A DNA stretch of 64,000 nucleotides, from positions 148,011 to 212,010 of the forward strand of contig JAWKUA010000013.1 of assembly GCA_041398785.1 (NCBI GenBank), given 5' to 3'. Below the pieces are notes generated by a model. The model had not been told where the DNA came from. It made no database searches and saw only the letters and a list, made by a program, of their open reading frames with translations. The DNA comes from Planctomycetaceae bacterium. Its GTDB lineage: Bacteria > Planctomycetota > Planctomycetia > Planctomycetales > Planctomycetaceae. The position numbers were made by a program, and so were the translations under genes. Below are positions 37,706 through 47,096 of this stretch, piece by piece (the stretch's first letter is position 1; every line of letters starts with the position of its first letter).

Positions 37706-38305
37706 ATGGCTCCAGATGCAGATTTCCAAAATGCTCACACTGGTATTACCGAATTGCTGTTTCGAGTTCAGCGGTCGCGGGATGAAGATGCTGTCAACCG
37801 CCTGTGGAACGTCTACTTCCGGCAACTTGCCCGCGTGGCGAAGAAGCTCCTGAGAAATTCGCCGAATGCCGTACACGACGGTGAAGATGCGGCGCTGAGT
37901 GCATTCCACAGTTTTATTCAGCGGGCCGAAGACGGCCGCCTGACACCCGTCGCAAACCGGGATGAACTCTGGCGGCTGCTGGTCACGATCACGCTTCGCA
38001 AGGTCCAGCGCCGGTACGAACACGCCGCGGCAAAGAAACGACGGATGCCGGACGATCTCTCGAAGCGTATCCGCGGATCGGAGGCACACATCGTCGAACA
38101 GCTCCGCATTGAGATGCGTGACCTGCTGGCCAGCCTGCCTGACGACACGCTTCACACGATCGCTGTGATGCAGTTGGAAGGACATTCCATTTCGGAAATC
38201 GCCGAGTCGCTGGGTGTCGCCCGAACGACCATTGACCGCAAGCTGAGGCGCATTCGGGCTTTGTGGTCGCGCCAGACCGGCGACTCAGAAGACACGACGC
38301 CGTAG
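37706..38305 (+). CDS. ECF-type RNA polymerase sigma factor
   Basis: The 199-residue protein shows sigma region 2 (LWNVYFRQLARVAKKLLRNSPNAVHDGEDAALSAFHSFIQRA). It also shows region 4 with a helix-turn-helix (LASLPDDTLHTIAVMQLEGHSISEIAESLGVARTTIDRKLRRIRALW). It belongs to the planctomycete-rich ECF group that lacks a classical anti-sigma gene and is often beside a Ser/Thr kinase, as here (33202-37194, opposite strand). It directs transcription of an unknown regulon. ATG 37706 is chosen because the domain begins right after it. Confidence 0.92.
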   Translation: MAPDADFQNAHTGITELLFRVQRSRDEDAVNRLWNVYFRQLARVAKKLLRNSPNAVHDGEDAALSAFHSFIQRAEDGRLTPVANRDELWRLLVTITLRKVQRRYEHAAAKKRRMPDDLSKRIRGSEAHIVEQLRIEMRDLLASLPDDTLHTIAVMQLEGHSISEIAESLGVARTTIDRKLRRIRALWSRQTGDSEDTTP

Positions 38306-38351
38306 AGCCAATGGTCTCGCTGCAATTCCTGACAACTGTTGGATCGCGCAA

Positions 38352-39365
38352 ATGAACAAATCACTCCTGATCGTCGTTTTCCTCATGTCAGCCAACGGCC
38401 GCCACTTAACGGACGGTCTACCGACGCAGGAAGCTTCCCCCGACGTCACAGCGCGTCTCACTCGTGAAGAGGGACGTCACGAAGCGGTTCGCGCAGTGCC
38501 CACAGCCACCACGGCGCAAACGCAAGGGACGGTGATGTACCCAGCCGCTGTACCTGTCCGTCAGCAAACCGGCGTTGAGGCGCAGCGCACTCTCGAAGTC
38601 GCCGGCCCCGCTATCCCCGCTGTGGCCGCACGAGTCGCTGAAAAGTCGTTTCCGGCTCGGAGCTACCGGTTTTGCTCCGCGGACGACGACGATTCACCGG
38701 CAGACGACAGTTCAACGCCAGAAGACGCGGAACCTGCGGAATGTGCGTATGACTGGGAGTGCCGATACGGAACGCTGCATCGCAAGGCGATCGACTGGTG
38801 CGGGCGTCGCGGCAGCTACGGCTTCCCCGTCTTTCACACAGCGACCGATAGATCGGGCGAGACGATTCACGGACTTGTGTATCTCAGGCGATCCGCCTGC
38901 ACCTACTATCAAAACGTTCCGTCGTACAAGCTGGGCCTGAAAGACCGGGCTACACCGGTACAGATGCTCCGTGCCGCACGAACCTGGGCGACAGACCAGG
39001 GACACGTCGGCGGCGTTGCGAATTGCCATCGAACCCGGCACGCCTATCCGGCGTGTCTGAACGGCATCATTGCCATCAATGCGGGCTTCGCAGACGAATT
39101 GCAGGTTTCGGCTGCCACACTGAAGCTCGGTGAAGCGCCGTCGATCGAAGACGTGTACCGAAAAGTGCATGACTATTGCCGCTCAAGGCCCGAGTATGCC
39201 AGTGGGTTTCCAAACGGCAACCGGAGCGACGATCCTTACCCGGAAACACTGTACAGCATTGTGGCCATCAGAATAAACGCGGCGACGTACAAACAGGTTC
39301 CCGCCGCGGAACTCGATGTCGACCCCAAATTCCAGCCGGAGCGGCCCGCCGAGTGGGGCAAATGA
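38352..39365 (+). CDS. Secreted cysteine-containing protein of unknown function
   Basis: The 337-residue protein begins with a short hydrophobic export signal (MNKSLLIVVFLMSANG). A disordered Ala/Thr/Val-rich region to about residue 110 and an Asp/Ser-rich acidic patch follow. The C-terminal domain of about 200 residues contains spaced cysteines (CAYDWECRYGTLHRKAIDWCGRRGSYGFP, CTYYQ, NCHRTRHAYPACLNGI, DYCRSRPEY) likely to form disulfides. No family is recognised. It starts 46 bases after the ECF sigma gene on the same strand, so it may be co-transcribed with or controlled by the sigma factor. Confidence 0.8.
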   Translation: MNKSLLIVVFLMSANGRHLTDGLPTQEASPDVTARLTREEGRHEAVRAVPTATTAQTQGTVMYPAAVPVRQQTGVEAQRTLEVAGPAIPAVAARVAEKSFPARSYRFCSADDDDSPADDSSTPEDAEPAECAYDWECRYGTLHRKAIDWCGRRGSYGFPVFHTATDRSGETIHGLVYLRRSACTYYQNVPSYKLGLKDRATPVQMLRAARTWATDQGHVGGVANCHRTRHAYPACLNGIIAINAGFADELQVSAATLKLGEAPSIEDVYRKVHDYCRSRPEYASGFPNGNRSDDPYPETLYSIVAIRINAATYKQVPAAELDVDPKFQPERPAEWGK

Positions 39366-39562
39366 CGCTCGACAAGCCTGAACACCTGTTCGCATTTTTG
39401 CCTGCCCACCAGTGAACAGATGGCAAGTTCGACCGCGATTCCTGGCGAATTCTGCCGATTCTGTCGAATTTGCCGCTGCACATCGCCGCTGGAATCTCAC
39501 TGAAAGTGTTGTCGGCCGACCCACTGCGCGACAACCAGAAGACCTACTGAGTCCCGCGTCAG

Positions 39563-39584
39563 CCACAGGAGAATTCTCCTGTGG
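39563..39584. promoter_or_regulatory. Perfect 22-base palindrome upstream of the giant FG-GAP gene
   Basis: CCACAGGAGAA is followed directly by its exact complement TTCTCCTGTGG, with no spacer. It lies about 70 bases before the ATG at 39653 and 200 bases after the previous stop. It fits a dimeric-regulator operator; as RNA it would need a loop of a few bases and could also act as a terminator (TTTC follows). Confidence 0.5.
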
Positions 39585-39652
39585 TTTCAGTACCGGGGGT
39601 GCGCATCGTGGCCGACGCTTCCGACTATCAATGAGGCGTGGCAGGCCAGCCG

Positions 39653-41017
39653 ATGAATCTCTCTCAAATCCTCCGCAGATTTTGCGAGCAAACCCAGTCC
39701 CGATCATTCCGGCGAACTTCGCGGGCCTACCGTCGCCGCACTACAGCAGAACGGCTTGGAAGCCCCATGCTGCTCGCCGCCACCAACCCGCTGCCGCTGT
39801 CGAGCCTGAACGGCACGAACGGCTTCCGGCTTGATGGTGTTGGTGTGGATGACTGGTCGGGCTACTCGGTGAGCGACGTTGGCGACGTGAACGCTGATGG
39901 CTTCGACGACTTGGTTATCGGTGCATCCTCAGCCGACCCCGGCGGAAAGCAGAACGCCGGTTCAAGCTACGTCGTGTTCGGCAGGTCCGGCGGCTTCACG
40001 TCCGGATCCGACCTTTCAGCCCTGAACGGATTGAATGGCTTCCGCATTGACGGCATCGATGTCGGTGACAACTCAGGCCGTTCCGTGAACACCGCAGGCG
40101 ACGTAAATGGCGATGGATTTGACGATCTGATTATCGGAGCGTTCTTCGGAGATGCCGGGGCAAGTAACGCCGGCGAAGTCTATGTCGTGTTTGGGAAATC
40201 CGGTGGTTTTGCGTCTGCGATTAACCTGTCGGCGCTCGATGGCGCGGTCGGCTTCCGGCTTGACGGGATTGACATCGACGACCGAGCCGGTGTCTCCGTA
40301 AGTGGCGCCGGCGACGTGAACGGCGACGGATTCGACGACCTGATCATCGGAGCGTATTTCGCAGATGTGGGTGCGAATAGCTCCGGTGAGAGCTACGTCG
40401 TGTTCGGAAAGTCGGGCGGTTTCGGTTCAGCGATTGACCTCTCGGCTCTCAACGGCTCCAACGGATTTCGCCTTGACGGAATTGATGCTGGTGACTTGTC
40501 CGGCATTTCGGTGAGCACTGCAGGTGACGTCAACGGAGACGGGTTTGGCGACGTTATTGTTGGAGCGAGTTTCGGCAAGGCCGGTGTCAACGCCGTGGGC
40601 GATAGCTATGTGGTGTTTGGGGCTTCGGCCGGCTTTGCATCGGCAGTTGATCTCGCAACGCTCGATGGGACCACAGGATTCCGCGTCGACGGAGTCGACG
40701 TTGACGACTCTGCAGGCCGAGCCGTGAGCAGCGCTGGCGATGTGAACGGCGATGGCTTCGATGATCTGATCATTGGAGCGTATCGATCGGATATCAGCGG
40801 CCTCAACAGCGGTCAGAGCTACGTAGTGTTTGGGAAGTCCGGCGGTTTCGCCTCGGCGATTGAACTGTCGGCTCTGAATGGAACAAATGGATTCCGCATC
40901 GACGGAAAGAACGCCGGTGATCAATCAGGCTGGTCGGTTTCAGGCGCTGGCGATACGAATGGAGACGGCTTCGACGATCTGATCATCGGCGCGCGTTGTT
41001 TGCGGATCCGGGCATGA
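39653..41017 (+). CDS. Giant FG-GAP/RTX-like/dockerin surface protein, N-terminal fragment
   Basis: This is the first intact stretch of one gene that reads through to 47007 (about 2450 residues) once frameshifts are allowed. The N-terminus has the planctomycete export-associated motif RAYRRRTTAERLGSPMLLAA. Six to seven FG-GAP (integrin alpha-type) repeats of about 68 residues follow, each with SLNGxxGFRLDGxDxxDxSG, VSxAGDVNGDGFDDLIIGA and SYVVFGKSGGF. Ca2+-binding loops DVNGDGFDD are regular. The frame is lost near 40995 by an apparent one-base loss (GGCGCGCGTTGTTTGCGG should continue LFADPG). ATG 39653 is preferred over GTG 39638. It is probably an adhesin or matrix protein. Confidence 0.8.
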   Translation: MNLSQILRRFCEQTQSRSFRRTSRAYRRRTTAERLGSPMLLAATNPLPLSSLNGTNGFRLDGVGVDDWSGYSVSDVGDVNADGFDDLVIGASSADPGGKQNAGSSYVVFGRSGGFTSGSDLSALNGLNGFRIDGIDVGDNSGRSVNTAGDVNGDGFDDLIIGAFFGDAGASNAGEVYVVFGKSGGFASAINLSALDGAVGFRLDGIDIDDRAGVSVSGAGDVNGDGFDDLIIGAYFADVGANSSGESYVVFGKSGGFGSAIDLSALNGSNGFRLDGIDAGDLSGISVSTAGDVNGDGFGDVIVGASFGKAGVNAVGDSYVVFGASAGFASAVDLATLDGTTGFRVDGVDVDDSAGRAVSSAGDVNGDGFDDLIIGAYRSDISGLNSGQSYVVFGKSGGFASAIELSALNGTNGFRIDGKNAGDQSGWSVSGAGDTNGDGFDDLIIGARCLRIRA

Positions 41018-43368
41018 GCAACGCAGGCGAGACATATGTTGTCTTTGGAAAGCCGGGCAGCTTTGCGTCTGCGTTGAACCTGTCGGGACTCGACGGTGTG
41101 AACGGATTTCGAGTCGAAGGAATTGACATCGACGACAGCTCAGGCGTCTCGGTCAGCGGTGCTGGGGATGTGAACGGCGATGGCTTCGATGATCTGATCA
41201 TTGGAGCGTTTCTTGGAGATCCCGGGGCGGGCAACGCCGGCGAAACCTATGTCGTGTTTGGCGGCAATTTCACGGGTGGAGCTGAGACACTGGTTGGCAC
41301 CGATGGCGGGGACACGCTGACGGCGGTTCAGGGTGCGGGAGCGGTTGACATTCTGATCGGGGGCCGCGGCGGCGATGTTCTGATCAGTGACGGCGGTGCC
41401 GATGTCCTGCGCGGTGGCGAAGGCGATGACGTGCTGGCGATTCCCGACGTTGACTTTAGCAGCACGCGTCGTCTGCTTGGTGGCAACGGCATCGACACGC
41501 TGCGGCTGGATGGCAGCAGTCTGACGCTCGATCTGACGGCGATTCCTGATAACCGCATCGTTGATGTGGAGGAAATCAATCTGGGAACGGCGTCCGGCAA
41601 CACCCTGGTTGTGTCGGCTCTGGAAGTTCGCAACCTGTCGACCCACAGCAACACGCTGACCGTGCTTGGCACCGGTAGCACGGTGCAGTTCGCCGACGGC
41701 GGCTGGTCGGCACCGACAACAGTCACCATCAGCGGCACCAGCTTTCTGCAGTACACGAATGGCAGTGCGGTCCTGAATGTCCAGTCCGGACTGGATGTGC
41801 CGGTTGCAGCCATCAGTCTGGGGTCCCTGAACGGTACGACGGGGTTTCGGTTAGATGGGATTGACGAGAATGACGTGTCGGGGACTTTTGTGTCCGGTGC
41901 GGGTGATTTTAACGGCGACGGGTTCGACGATCTGATTGTCGGAGCCTTCCTGGCGGATCCCGGCGGCCGGACGGATGCCGGCGAAACCTATGTCGTGTTT
42001 GGCAGGTCAGGAGGGTTTACGTCGGCGATCTCCCTGAGTTCGCTCAACGGCAGCAACGGCTTCCGGATTGACGGAATCGACGCCAATGATCTGTCGGCAC
42101 ACGTCGTCTCGACCGCGGGAGACGTGAATGGCGACGGCCTGGACGATCTGATCATCGGAGCCTTCCGTGCAGACGTCGGGGCTGCGGACACGAGGGAAGG
42201 CGAGAGCTACGTCGTCTTCGGGAAGTCCAGTGGCATCGGGTCGGCGCTGGCCCTGAGCGGCCTGACGGCCGCCGACGGGTTCCGGATCGACGGGATCAAT
42301 GCCGGTGACGAATCCGGCGGAGCGGTCTCGGCGGCCGGTGACTTCAATGGTGACGGTTTCGATGACCTGATCATCTCAGCGTACAAGGCTCACCCGTTTG
42401 GCATCAGCAACACCGGTGAAACGTATCTGTTGTACGGCAAGTCGGCGTTTGGTTCCTCCGTATCACTGGGCAGTCTGAGTGCCGGCGATGGTTTCCGAAT
42501 GGCACCAAATTCCGCAGCGAACGCCGGGGATGGATTCGGCAGGTCCGTTTCCGGTGCCGGCGATGTGAACGGAGACGGCTACGCCGACCTGATCGTGGGA
42601 GCCTGGCTGGCGGATGCCGGTGGCGCGGCGGACAGTGGTCAGAGCTACGTGGTGTTCGGCCGCTCCAGCGGTTACGCCGGGCTTCAGAACGTGAATTTTC
42701 TGACGAACGGCATCAACGGATTCCGGATTGATGGTGTGGCCCCCGGCGGACGAATGGGTACCAGCGTCTCAGGAACCGGGGACATCAACGGAGACGGGCT
42801 GGATGATCTGATTCTCGGGGCTTACCTGACAGACCCCGCCGGGAATACGGATGCCGGTCAGACGTTCGTGATCTTCGGCCGGTCGACGGGCTTTCCGGCC
42901 ACGATTTCGGTGTCCTCGCTGGACGGCACGAACGGGTTTCGGCTGGACGGAGTCGATGCATTGGACAAGTCCGGCTTCTCCATTTCGGGTGCCGGTGACG
43001 TGAACGCCGACGGCTTCGATGACCTGCTGATCGGGGCTCTCGCGGCGGATGGCGGTGGAAACACGGATGCCGGCGAATCGTATCTCGTGTTTGGTACGGC
43101 GGCGGGATTTGCGTCTGTCATTTCGCTGGATGTGCTGGACGGTACCAACGGAATTCTCATCACCGGTGCGGCTGCCGGTGACCTTTCGGGCATTTCGGTA
43201 TCGTCGGCGTTTGATGTGAACGGCGACGGCTACGATGACGTCCTGATCGGAGCCTACCACGCCGCCGTCGGGGCATCCGCAAATGCTGGTGCGACGTACG
43301 TGGTGTTTGGGGGAACTTCACCGGCGGAGCGGAAACTCAGGTTGGCACCGATGCCGGGGACACGCTGA
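40996..43368 (+). CDS. Giant FG-GAP/RTX-like/dockerin surface protein, middle fragment
   Basis: This continues the same protein in the next frame for about 790 residues. After one FG-GAP unit comes module M1 (about 41280-41810): an RTX-like Gly/Asp-rich segment GGDTLTAVQGAGAVDILIGGRGGDVLISDGG and the following VDFSSTRRLLGGNGIDTLRLDG with a beta-rich tail. Seven or more FG-GAP units then follow, with more divergent sequence. Near 43311 the frame is lost again inside VVFGGNF (GTTTGGGGGAACTTC has one base too few). The upstream ATG/TTG here is not a true start; the fragment begins inside a repeat. Confidence 0.75.
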   Translation: MFADPGMSNAGETYVVFGKPGSFASALNLSGLDGVNGFRVEGIDIDDSSGVSVSGAGDVNGDGFDDLIIGAFLGDPGAGNAGETYVVFGGNFTGGAETLVGTDGGDTLTAVQGAGAVDILIGGRGGDVLISDGGADVLRGGEGDDVLAIPDVDFSSTRRLLGGNGIDTLRLDGSSLTLDLTAIPDNRIVDVEEINLGTASGNTLVVSALEVRNLSTHSNTLTVLGTGSTVQFADGGWSAPTTVTISGTSFLQYTNGSAVLNVQSGLDVPVAAISLGSLNGTTGFRLDGIDENDVSGTFVSGAGDFNGDGFDDLIVGAFLADPGGRTDAGETYVVFGRSGGFTSAISLSSLNGSNGFRIDGIDANDLSAHVVSTAGDVNGDGLDDLIIGAFRADVGAADTREGESYVVFGKSSGIGSALALSGLTAADGFRIDGINAGDESGGAVSAAGDFNGDGFDDLIISAYKAHPFGISNTGETYLLYGKSAFGSSVSLGSLSAGDGFRMAPNSAANAGDGFGRSVSGAGDVNGDGYADLIVGAWLADAGGAADSGQSYVVFGRSSGYAGLQNVNFLTNGINGFRIDGVAPGGRMGTSVSGTGDINGDGLDDLILGAYLTDPAGNTDAGQTFVIFGRSTGFPATISVSSLDGTNGFRLDGVDALDKSGFSISGAGDVNADGFDDLLIGALAADGGGNTDAGESYLVFGTAAGFASVISLDVLDGTNGILITGAAAGDLSGISVSSAFDVNGDGYDDVLIGAYHAAVGASANAGATYVVFGGTSPAERKLRLAPMPGTR

Positions 43369-45243
43369 CAGCGGTTCAGGGTGCGGGAGCCGTTGACATT
43401 CTGATCGGGGGCCGCGGCGGTGATGTTCTGATCAGCGACGGCGGTGCCGATGTTCTTCGCGGCGGTGAAGGCGATGACGTTCTGGCAATTCCGGACGTTG
43501 ACTTTAGCAGCACACGGCGACTCGTCGGCGGCAACGGTCTCGACACGCTGCGACTCGATGGCAGCAGTCTGACGCTTGATCTGACGGCGATTCCTGACAA
43601 CCGCATCGTCGATGTGGAGGAAATCGATCTGGGCACGGCATTCGGCAACACGCTGGTTGTGTCGGCTCTGGAAGTCCGCAATCCTGTCCGGCCACACCAA
43701 CACGCTGACCGTGCGAGGCACCGGCAGCACCGTGCTGTTCACCGACGGCGGCTGGTCCGCACCCACAGCAGTCACCCTCAGCGGCACCAGCTTCCTGCAA
43801 TACACCAACGGCTCAGCTATCCTGAACGTGCAGTCCGCACTGGCACCGCGACTCGCAGTCATCAGTCTGGCGTCACTCAACGGGACGACCGGATTCCGAC
43901 TGGATGGCGTCGCGGCTTTTGATTTTTCCGGCCGATCAGTGAACTATGCCGGCGACGTGAACGGCGACGGTTTCGACGACCTGATTATCGGAGCTTCCGA
44001 TGCCGATCCCCGTGGCAACGCCAGCGCGGTTCTTGCTACGTCGTGTTTGGAAAATCTGCTGGTCTCGCATCGGCGATCGACCTGTCAGCGCTGGATGGCA
44101 CGAATGGCTTTCGGCTCGACGGGACGGTGACCGGGGACTACGCAGGCGTTTCTGTGAGCAGTGCCGGCGACGTCAACGGCGATGGCTTCGACGATTTGAT
44201 TGTCGGGCTCCCTATGCCGATCCCTTGGCAACCCCGTCGCGGGTTCGAGCTACGTCGTGTTCGGGAAGTCCGGAAGTTTTGCCTCGGCAATAAATCTCTC
44301 GACACTCGACGGCACGACCGGATTCCGCCTGGACGGTGCCGCGGCCAACCTTCTTCCGGCTGGTCGGTCAGCCACGCGGGTGACGTCAATGGGGACGGCT
44401 TCGGCGATTTCATCATCGGGCCGCGTTGCCGATCCCGGCGGGAATTTCGCAGCGGGTTCCAGCTACGTCGTGTTCGGGAAGTCCGGCGGTTTTCCTCAGT
44501 CGTGAATTTGTCAACTCTTGACGGGAACACAGGATTCCGGCTGGACGGGGTCGCGGCCTTAGATCAGTCCGGCCGGTCCGTCAGCGATGTCGGCGACGTG
44601 AACGGTGACGGCTTCGACGATCTCATCATCGGGCTCGCGATGCCGATCCCGGAGGGAATTCCCAAGCGGGTTCGAGCTACGTCGTGTTCGGTAAGTCCGG
44701 CGGTTTTTCCTCAGTCGTGGATTTCTCAACGCTTGACGGGAACACGGGATTCCGGCTGGACGGTGGTGCGGCCTTCGATCACTCCGGCTGGTCCGTAAGC
44801 CGTGCGGGCGATGTCAACGGCGACGGCTTCAACGATCTCATCATCGGAGCTGGCGATGCCGATCCCGGAGGGAATTCCTATGCGGGATCGAGCTATGTTG
44901 TGTTTGGGAACTCCGGTGGTTTTCCCCTGGTGGTGAATCTGTCAACGCTGGACGGGTCCACAGGCTTCCGCCTCGACGGGGTCGCATCTGACGACCGTTC
45001 TGGCATCTCCGTGAGCGATGCCGGCGACATGAACGGGGACGGCTTCGGCGATTTCATCATCGGAGCTCGCGTTGCCGATCCCGGCGGGAATTTCGCAGCG
45101 GGTTCCAGCTACGTCGTGTTCGGGAAGTCCGGCGGTTTTTCCTCAGTCGTGAATTTGTCAACTCTTGACGGGAACACGGATTCCGGCTGGACGGGGTCGC
45201 GGCCTTAGATCAGTCCGGCTGGTCCGTCAGCGATGTCGGCGAC
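43369..45243 (+). pseudogene. Giant FG-GAP protein, heavily frameshifted segment
   Basis: Module M2 (RTX-like copy at about 43330-43840) and seven FG-GAP units can be read only by switching frames near 43682 (extra T), 44030, 44205, 44215, 44345, 44419 (two bases lost), 44491, 44632 and 45178. At 44491 a T5 run of sister repeats is T4. Each frame segment is a perfect FG-GAP unit with no substitutions to stop codons. Hence the segment either decayed very recently or carries consensus errors. Pieces: 43612-44130, 44043-44798, 44200-44505 and 44684-45208. Confidence 0.75.
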
Positions 45244-47007
45244 GTGAACGGTGACGGCTTTAATGACGTGGTCATCGGGGCCTTCGGTGCCGATCCCGGT
45301 GATAAGAACGCAGCGGGTTCCAGCTACGTTGTGTTTGGCGGCAATTTTACCGGCGGCGCCGAAACGCAGGTTGGCACGGATGGTGGGGACACGCTGACGG
45401 CGGTTCAGGGAGCGGGAGCCGTTGACATTCTGATTGGCGGCCGCGGCGGCGATGTTCTGATCAGTGACGGCGGACCGGATGTGCTGCGCGGCGGCCAGGG
45501 TGATGACGTGCTGGCGATTCCGGACGTCGATTTCTCATCCACACGACGTCTGCTCGGCGGCAACGGAATCGACACGCTCCGACTGGATGGCAGCGGTCTG
45601 ACACTCGACCTGACAGCCATCCCCGATAACCGCATCGTTGACATTGAGGAAATCGACATCACCGGCAGCGGTGCCAACATCCTGACGCTGAATCGGCTGG
45701 AGGTGCTGAACATCTCTTCGCATTCGAACACACTGCTGGTTCGCCGCGACGGAGACGACATCGTCAACATCGGCACAGGCTGGACTCAGCAGGCCGACGA
45801 AATCATCGGTCCGGAAACGTTCAACGTCTACACACAGGGAGCCGCCACGCTGAAGGTCCAGGCAGTCGCTGTCCCCGCAACGATCGCCGGTCGTCACATC
45901 TTCTACAACAACTCGGCCTACGACTTTGATTCGGACCCATTGACAGCTCCGTTCGGCACCGGCAGCGCCGCGGCAGATGCCAACGACGACTTTGCGATCG
46001 CCACGGATAAGTCCGCTCTGCAGGCCGGCAGCAAGGCCACATTTGCCAACTACACCAGCTTCAGCAATGGCATCAACGGCATCATGGTGGACATCGCCGA
46101 TCTGGCCGGTACACCGACGGTGTCCGACTTTCAGTTCCGAATTGGCAACGACAACAACCCGACCGGCTGGTCCGCGGCCCCGGCTCCGACGAGCATTACG
46201 GTTCGCTCGGGTGCCGGGGCTGGCGGCTCCGATCGAGTCACGCTGATCTGGCCGAATAACGTCATCCAGAAGACCTGGCTGCAGATCACGGTCCTGGCGA
46301 CGCCAAATACCGGACTGGCGAGCGACGATGTCTTCTACTTCGGAAACGCGATCGGCGAAACCGGCGATGCACCGACGGCCAACGCCTTCGTGAACGCGGT
46401 CGACCGAACGCGAATTCTGAATAATCCAAAAACGTTCCTGAACCGCGCGACCGTCACGGACCTGCACGACATCAATCGCGACAGTCTGGTCAATGCGATC
46501 GATCGCACGATTGCTCTGAACAACGGCACCACATTCCTGACCGACCTGAATCTGATCGATCTGACAGGTGGAGGCGGAGGCGGTGCAGCCGCTGTCGGTC
46601 AGCCGGAGGCCGGTACGGGAATTCCAGGATCGTCAGGGATCGCGGATTCCGGCCAGGTTTCGCTTGTTCCGATGCAATCGGCAACTGTCGTTCCGTCGGC
46701 ATCACGACAACCGACGGACATCGCAACGCTGTTCAGCGCTGTCTCAGGCACTGCCGTCGATGCAGTGCGAGACTCGATTGGTCCGGCAGACACTGGCCCA
46801 GCGATCCAGCTTCCGTTGATGTCACGGGGACCTTCACGTTCGTCGTCCGCCAGACGACCGGCTCCTGCTCGACTCGAAACGGCATCCGTTCCAGCCCCGG
46901 TCGCGGAAGACCGGTTCCCGGATTTCGTCGGCGATGTGCTGGACTCATTGTTCGGAGCCGAGGACGAACGCGAGCGGCTGCTCGGTGAATTGTTGTTTCT
47001 GATCTGA
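45244..47007 (+). CDS. Giant FG-GAP/RTX-like/dockerin surface protein, C-terminal fragment
   Basis: The last intact stretch (587 residues; the same frame can be read from about 45179) holds the end of an FG-GAP unit. Module M3 follows (about 45360-45800, again GGDTLTAVQGAGAVDILIGG ... FSSTRRLLGGNGIDTLRLDG). Next comes a beta domain (VPATIAGRHIFYNNSAYDFDSDP) and a dockerin type I-like region with two Ca2+ loops (NAFVNAVDRTRILNN and HDINRDSLVNAIDRTIALNN). The end is a Ser/Pro-rich tail. Dockerin-like domains anchor extracellular proteins by cohesin contacts in other systems. The gene ends at 47007 with TGA. Confidence 0.8.
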   Translation: MNGDGFNDVVIGAFGADPGDKNAAGSSYVVFGGNFTGGAETQVGTDGGDTLTAVQGAGAVDILIGGRGGDVLISDGGPDVLRGGQGDDVLAIPDVDFSSTRRLLGGNGIDTLRLDGSGLTLDLTAIPDNRIVDIEEIDITGSGANILTLNRLEVLNISSHSNTLLVRRDGDDIVNIGTGWTQQADEIIGPETFNVYTQGAATLKVQAVAVPATIAGRHIFYNNSAYDFDSDPLTAPFGTGSAAADANDDFAIATDKSALQAGSKATFANYTSFSNGINGIMVDIADLAGTPTVSDFQFRIGNDNNPTGWSAAPAPTSITVRSGAGAGGSDRVTLIWPNNVIQKTWLQITVLATPNTGLASDDVFYFGNAIGETGDAPTANAFVNAVDRTRILNNPKTFLNRATVTDLHDINRDSLVNAIDRTIALNNGTTFLTDLNLIDLTGGGGGGAAAVGQPEAGTGIPGSSGIADSGQVSLVPMQSATVVPSASRQPTDIATLFSAVSGTAVDAVRDSIGPADTGPAIQLPLMSRGPSRSSSARRPAPARLETASVPAPVAEDRFPDFVGDVLDSLFGAEDERERLLGELLFLI

Positions 47008-47096
47008 TGACGGTCTGCCGCTGCGGCGGCGTGGTTGGTGACGCGTCGCGGCGTTTCCTGAAGTTTCCTGTAATTCACTCATGGGGGAAGTTGTTG

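Noticed and set aside
41280..41810. RTX toxin or type I secreted toxin
   Set aside because: The Gly/Asp-rich segment is RTX-like, but no toxin domain, no C-terminal type I secretion pattern and no transporter genes are present; FG-GAP and dockerin-like parts dominate.
39780..45350. Regular repeats at about 204-base spacing resembling a repeat array or CRISPR
   Set aside because: They are coding FG-GAP units with codon-level conservation, no unique spacers of constant length and no cas genes.
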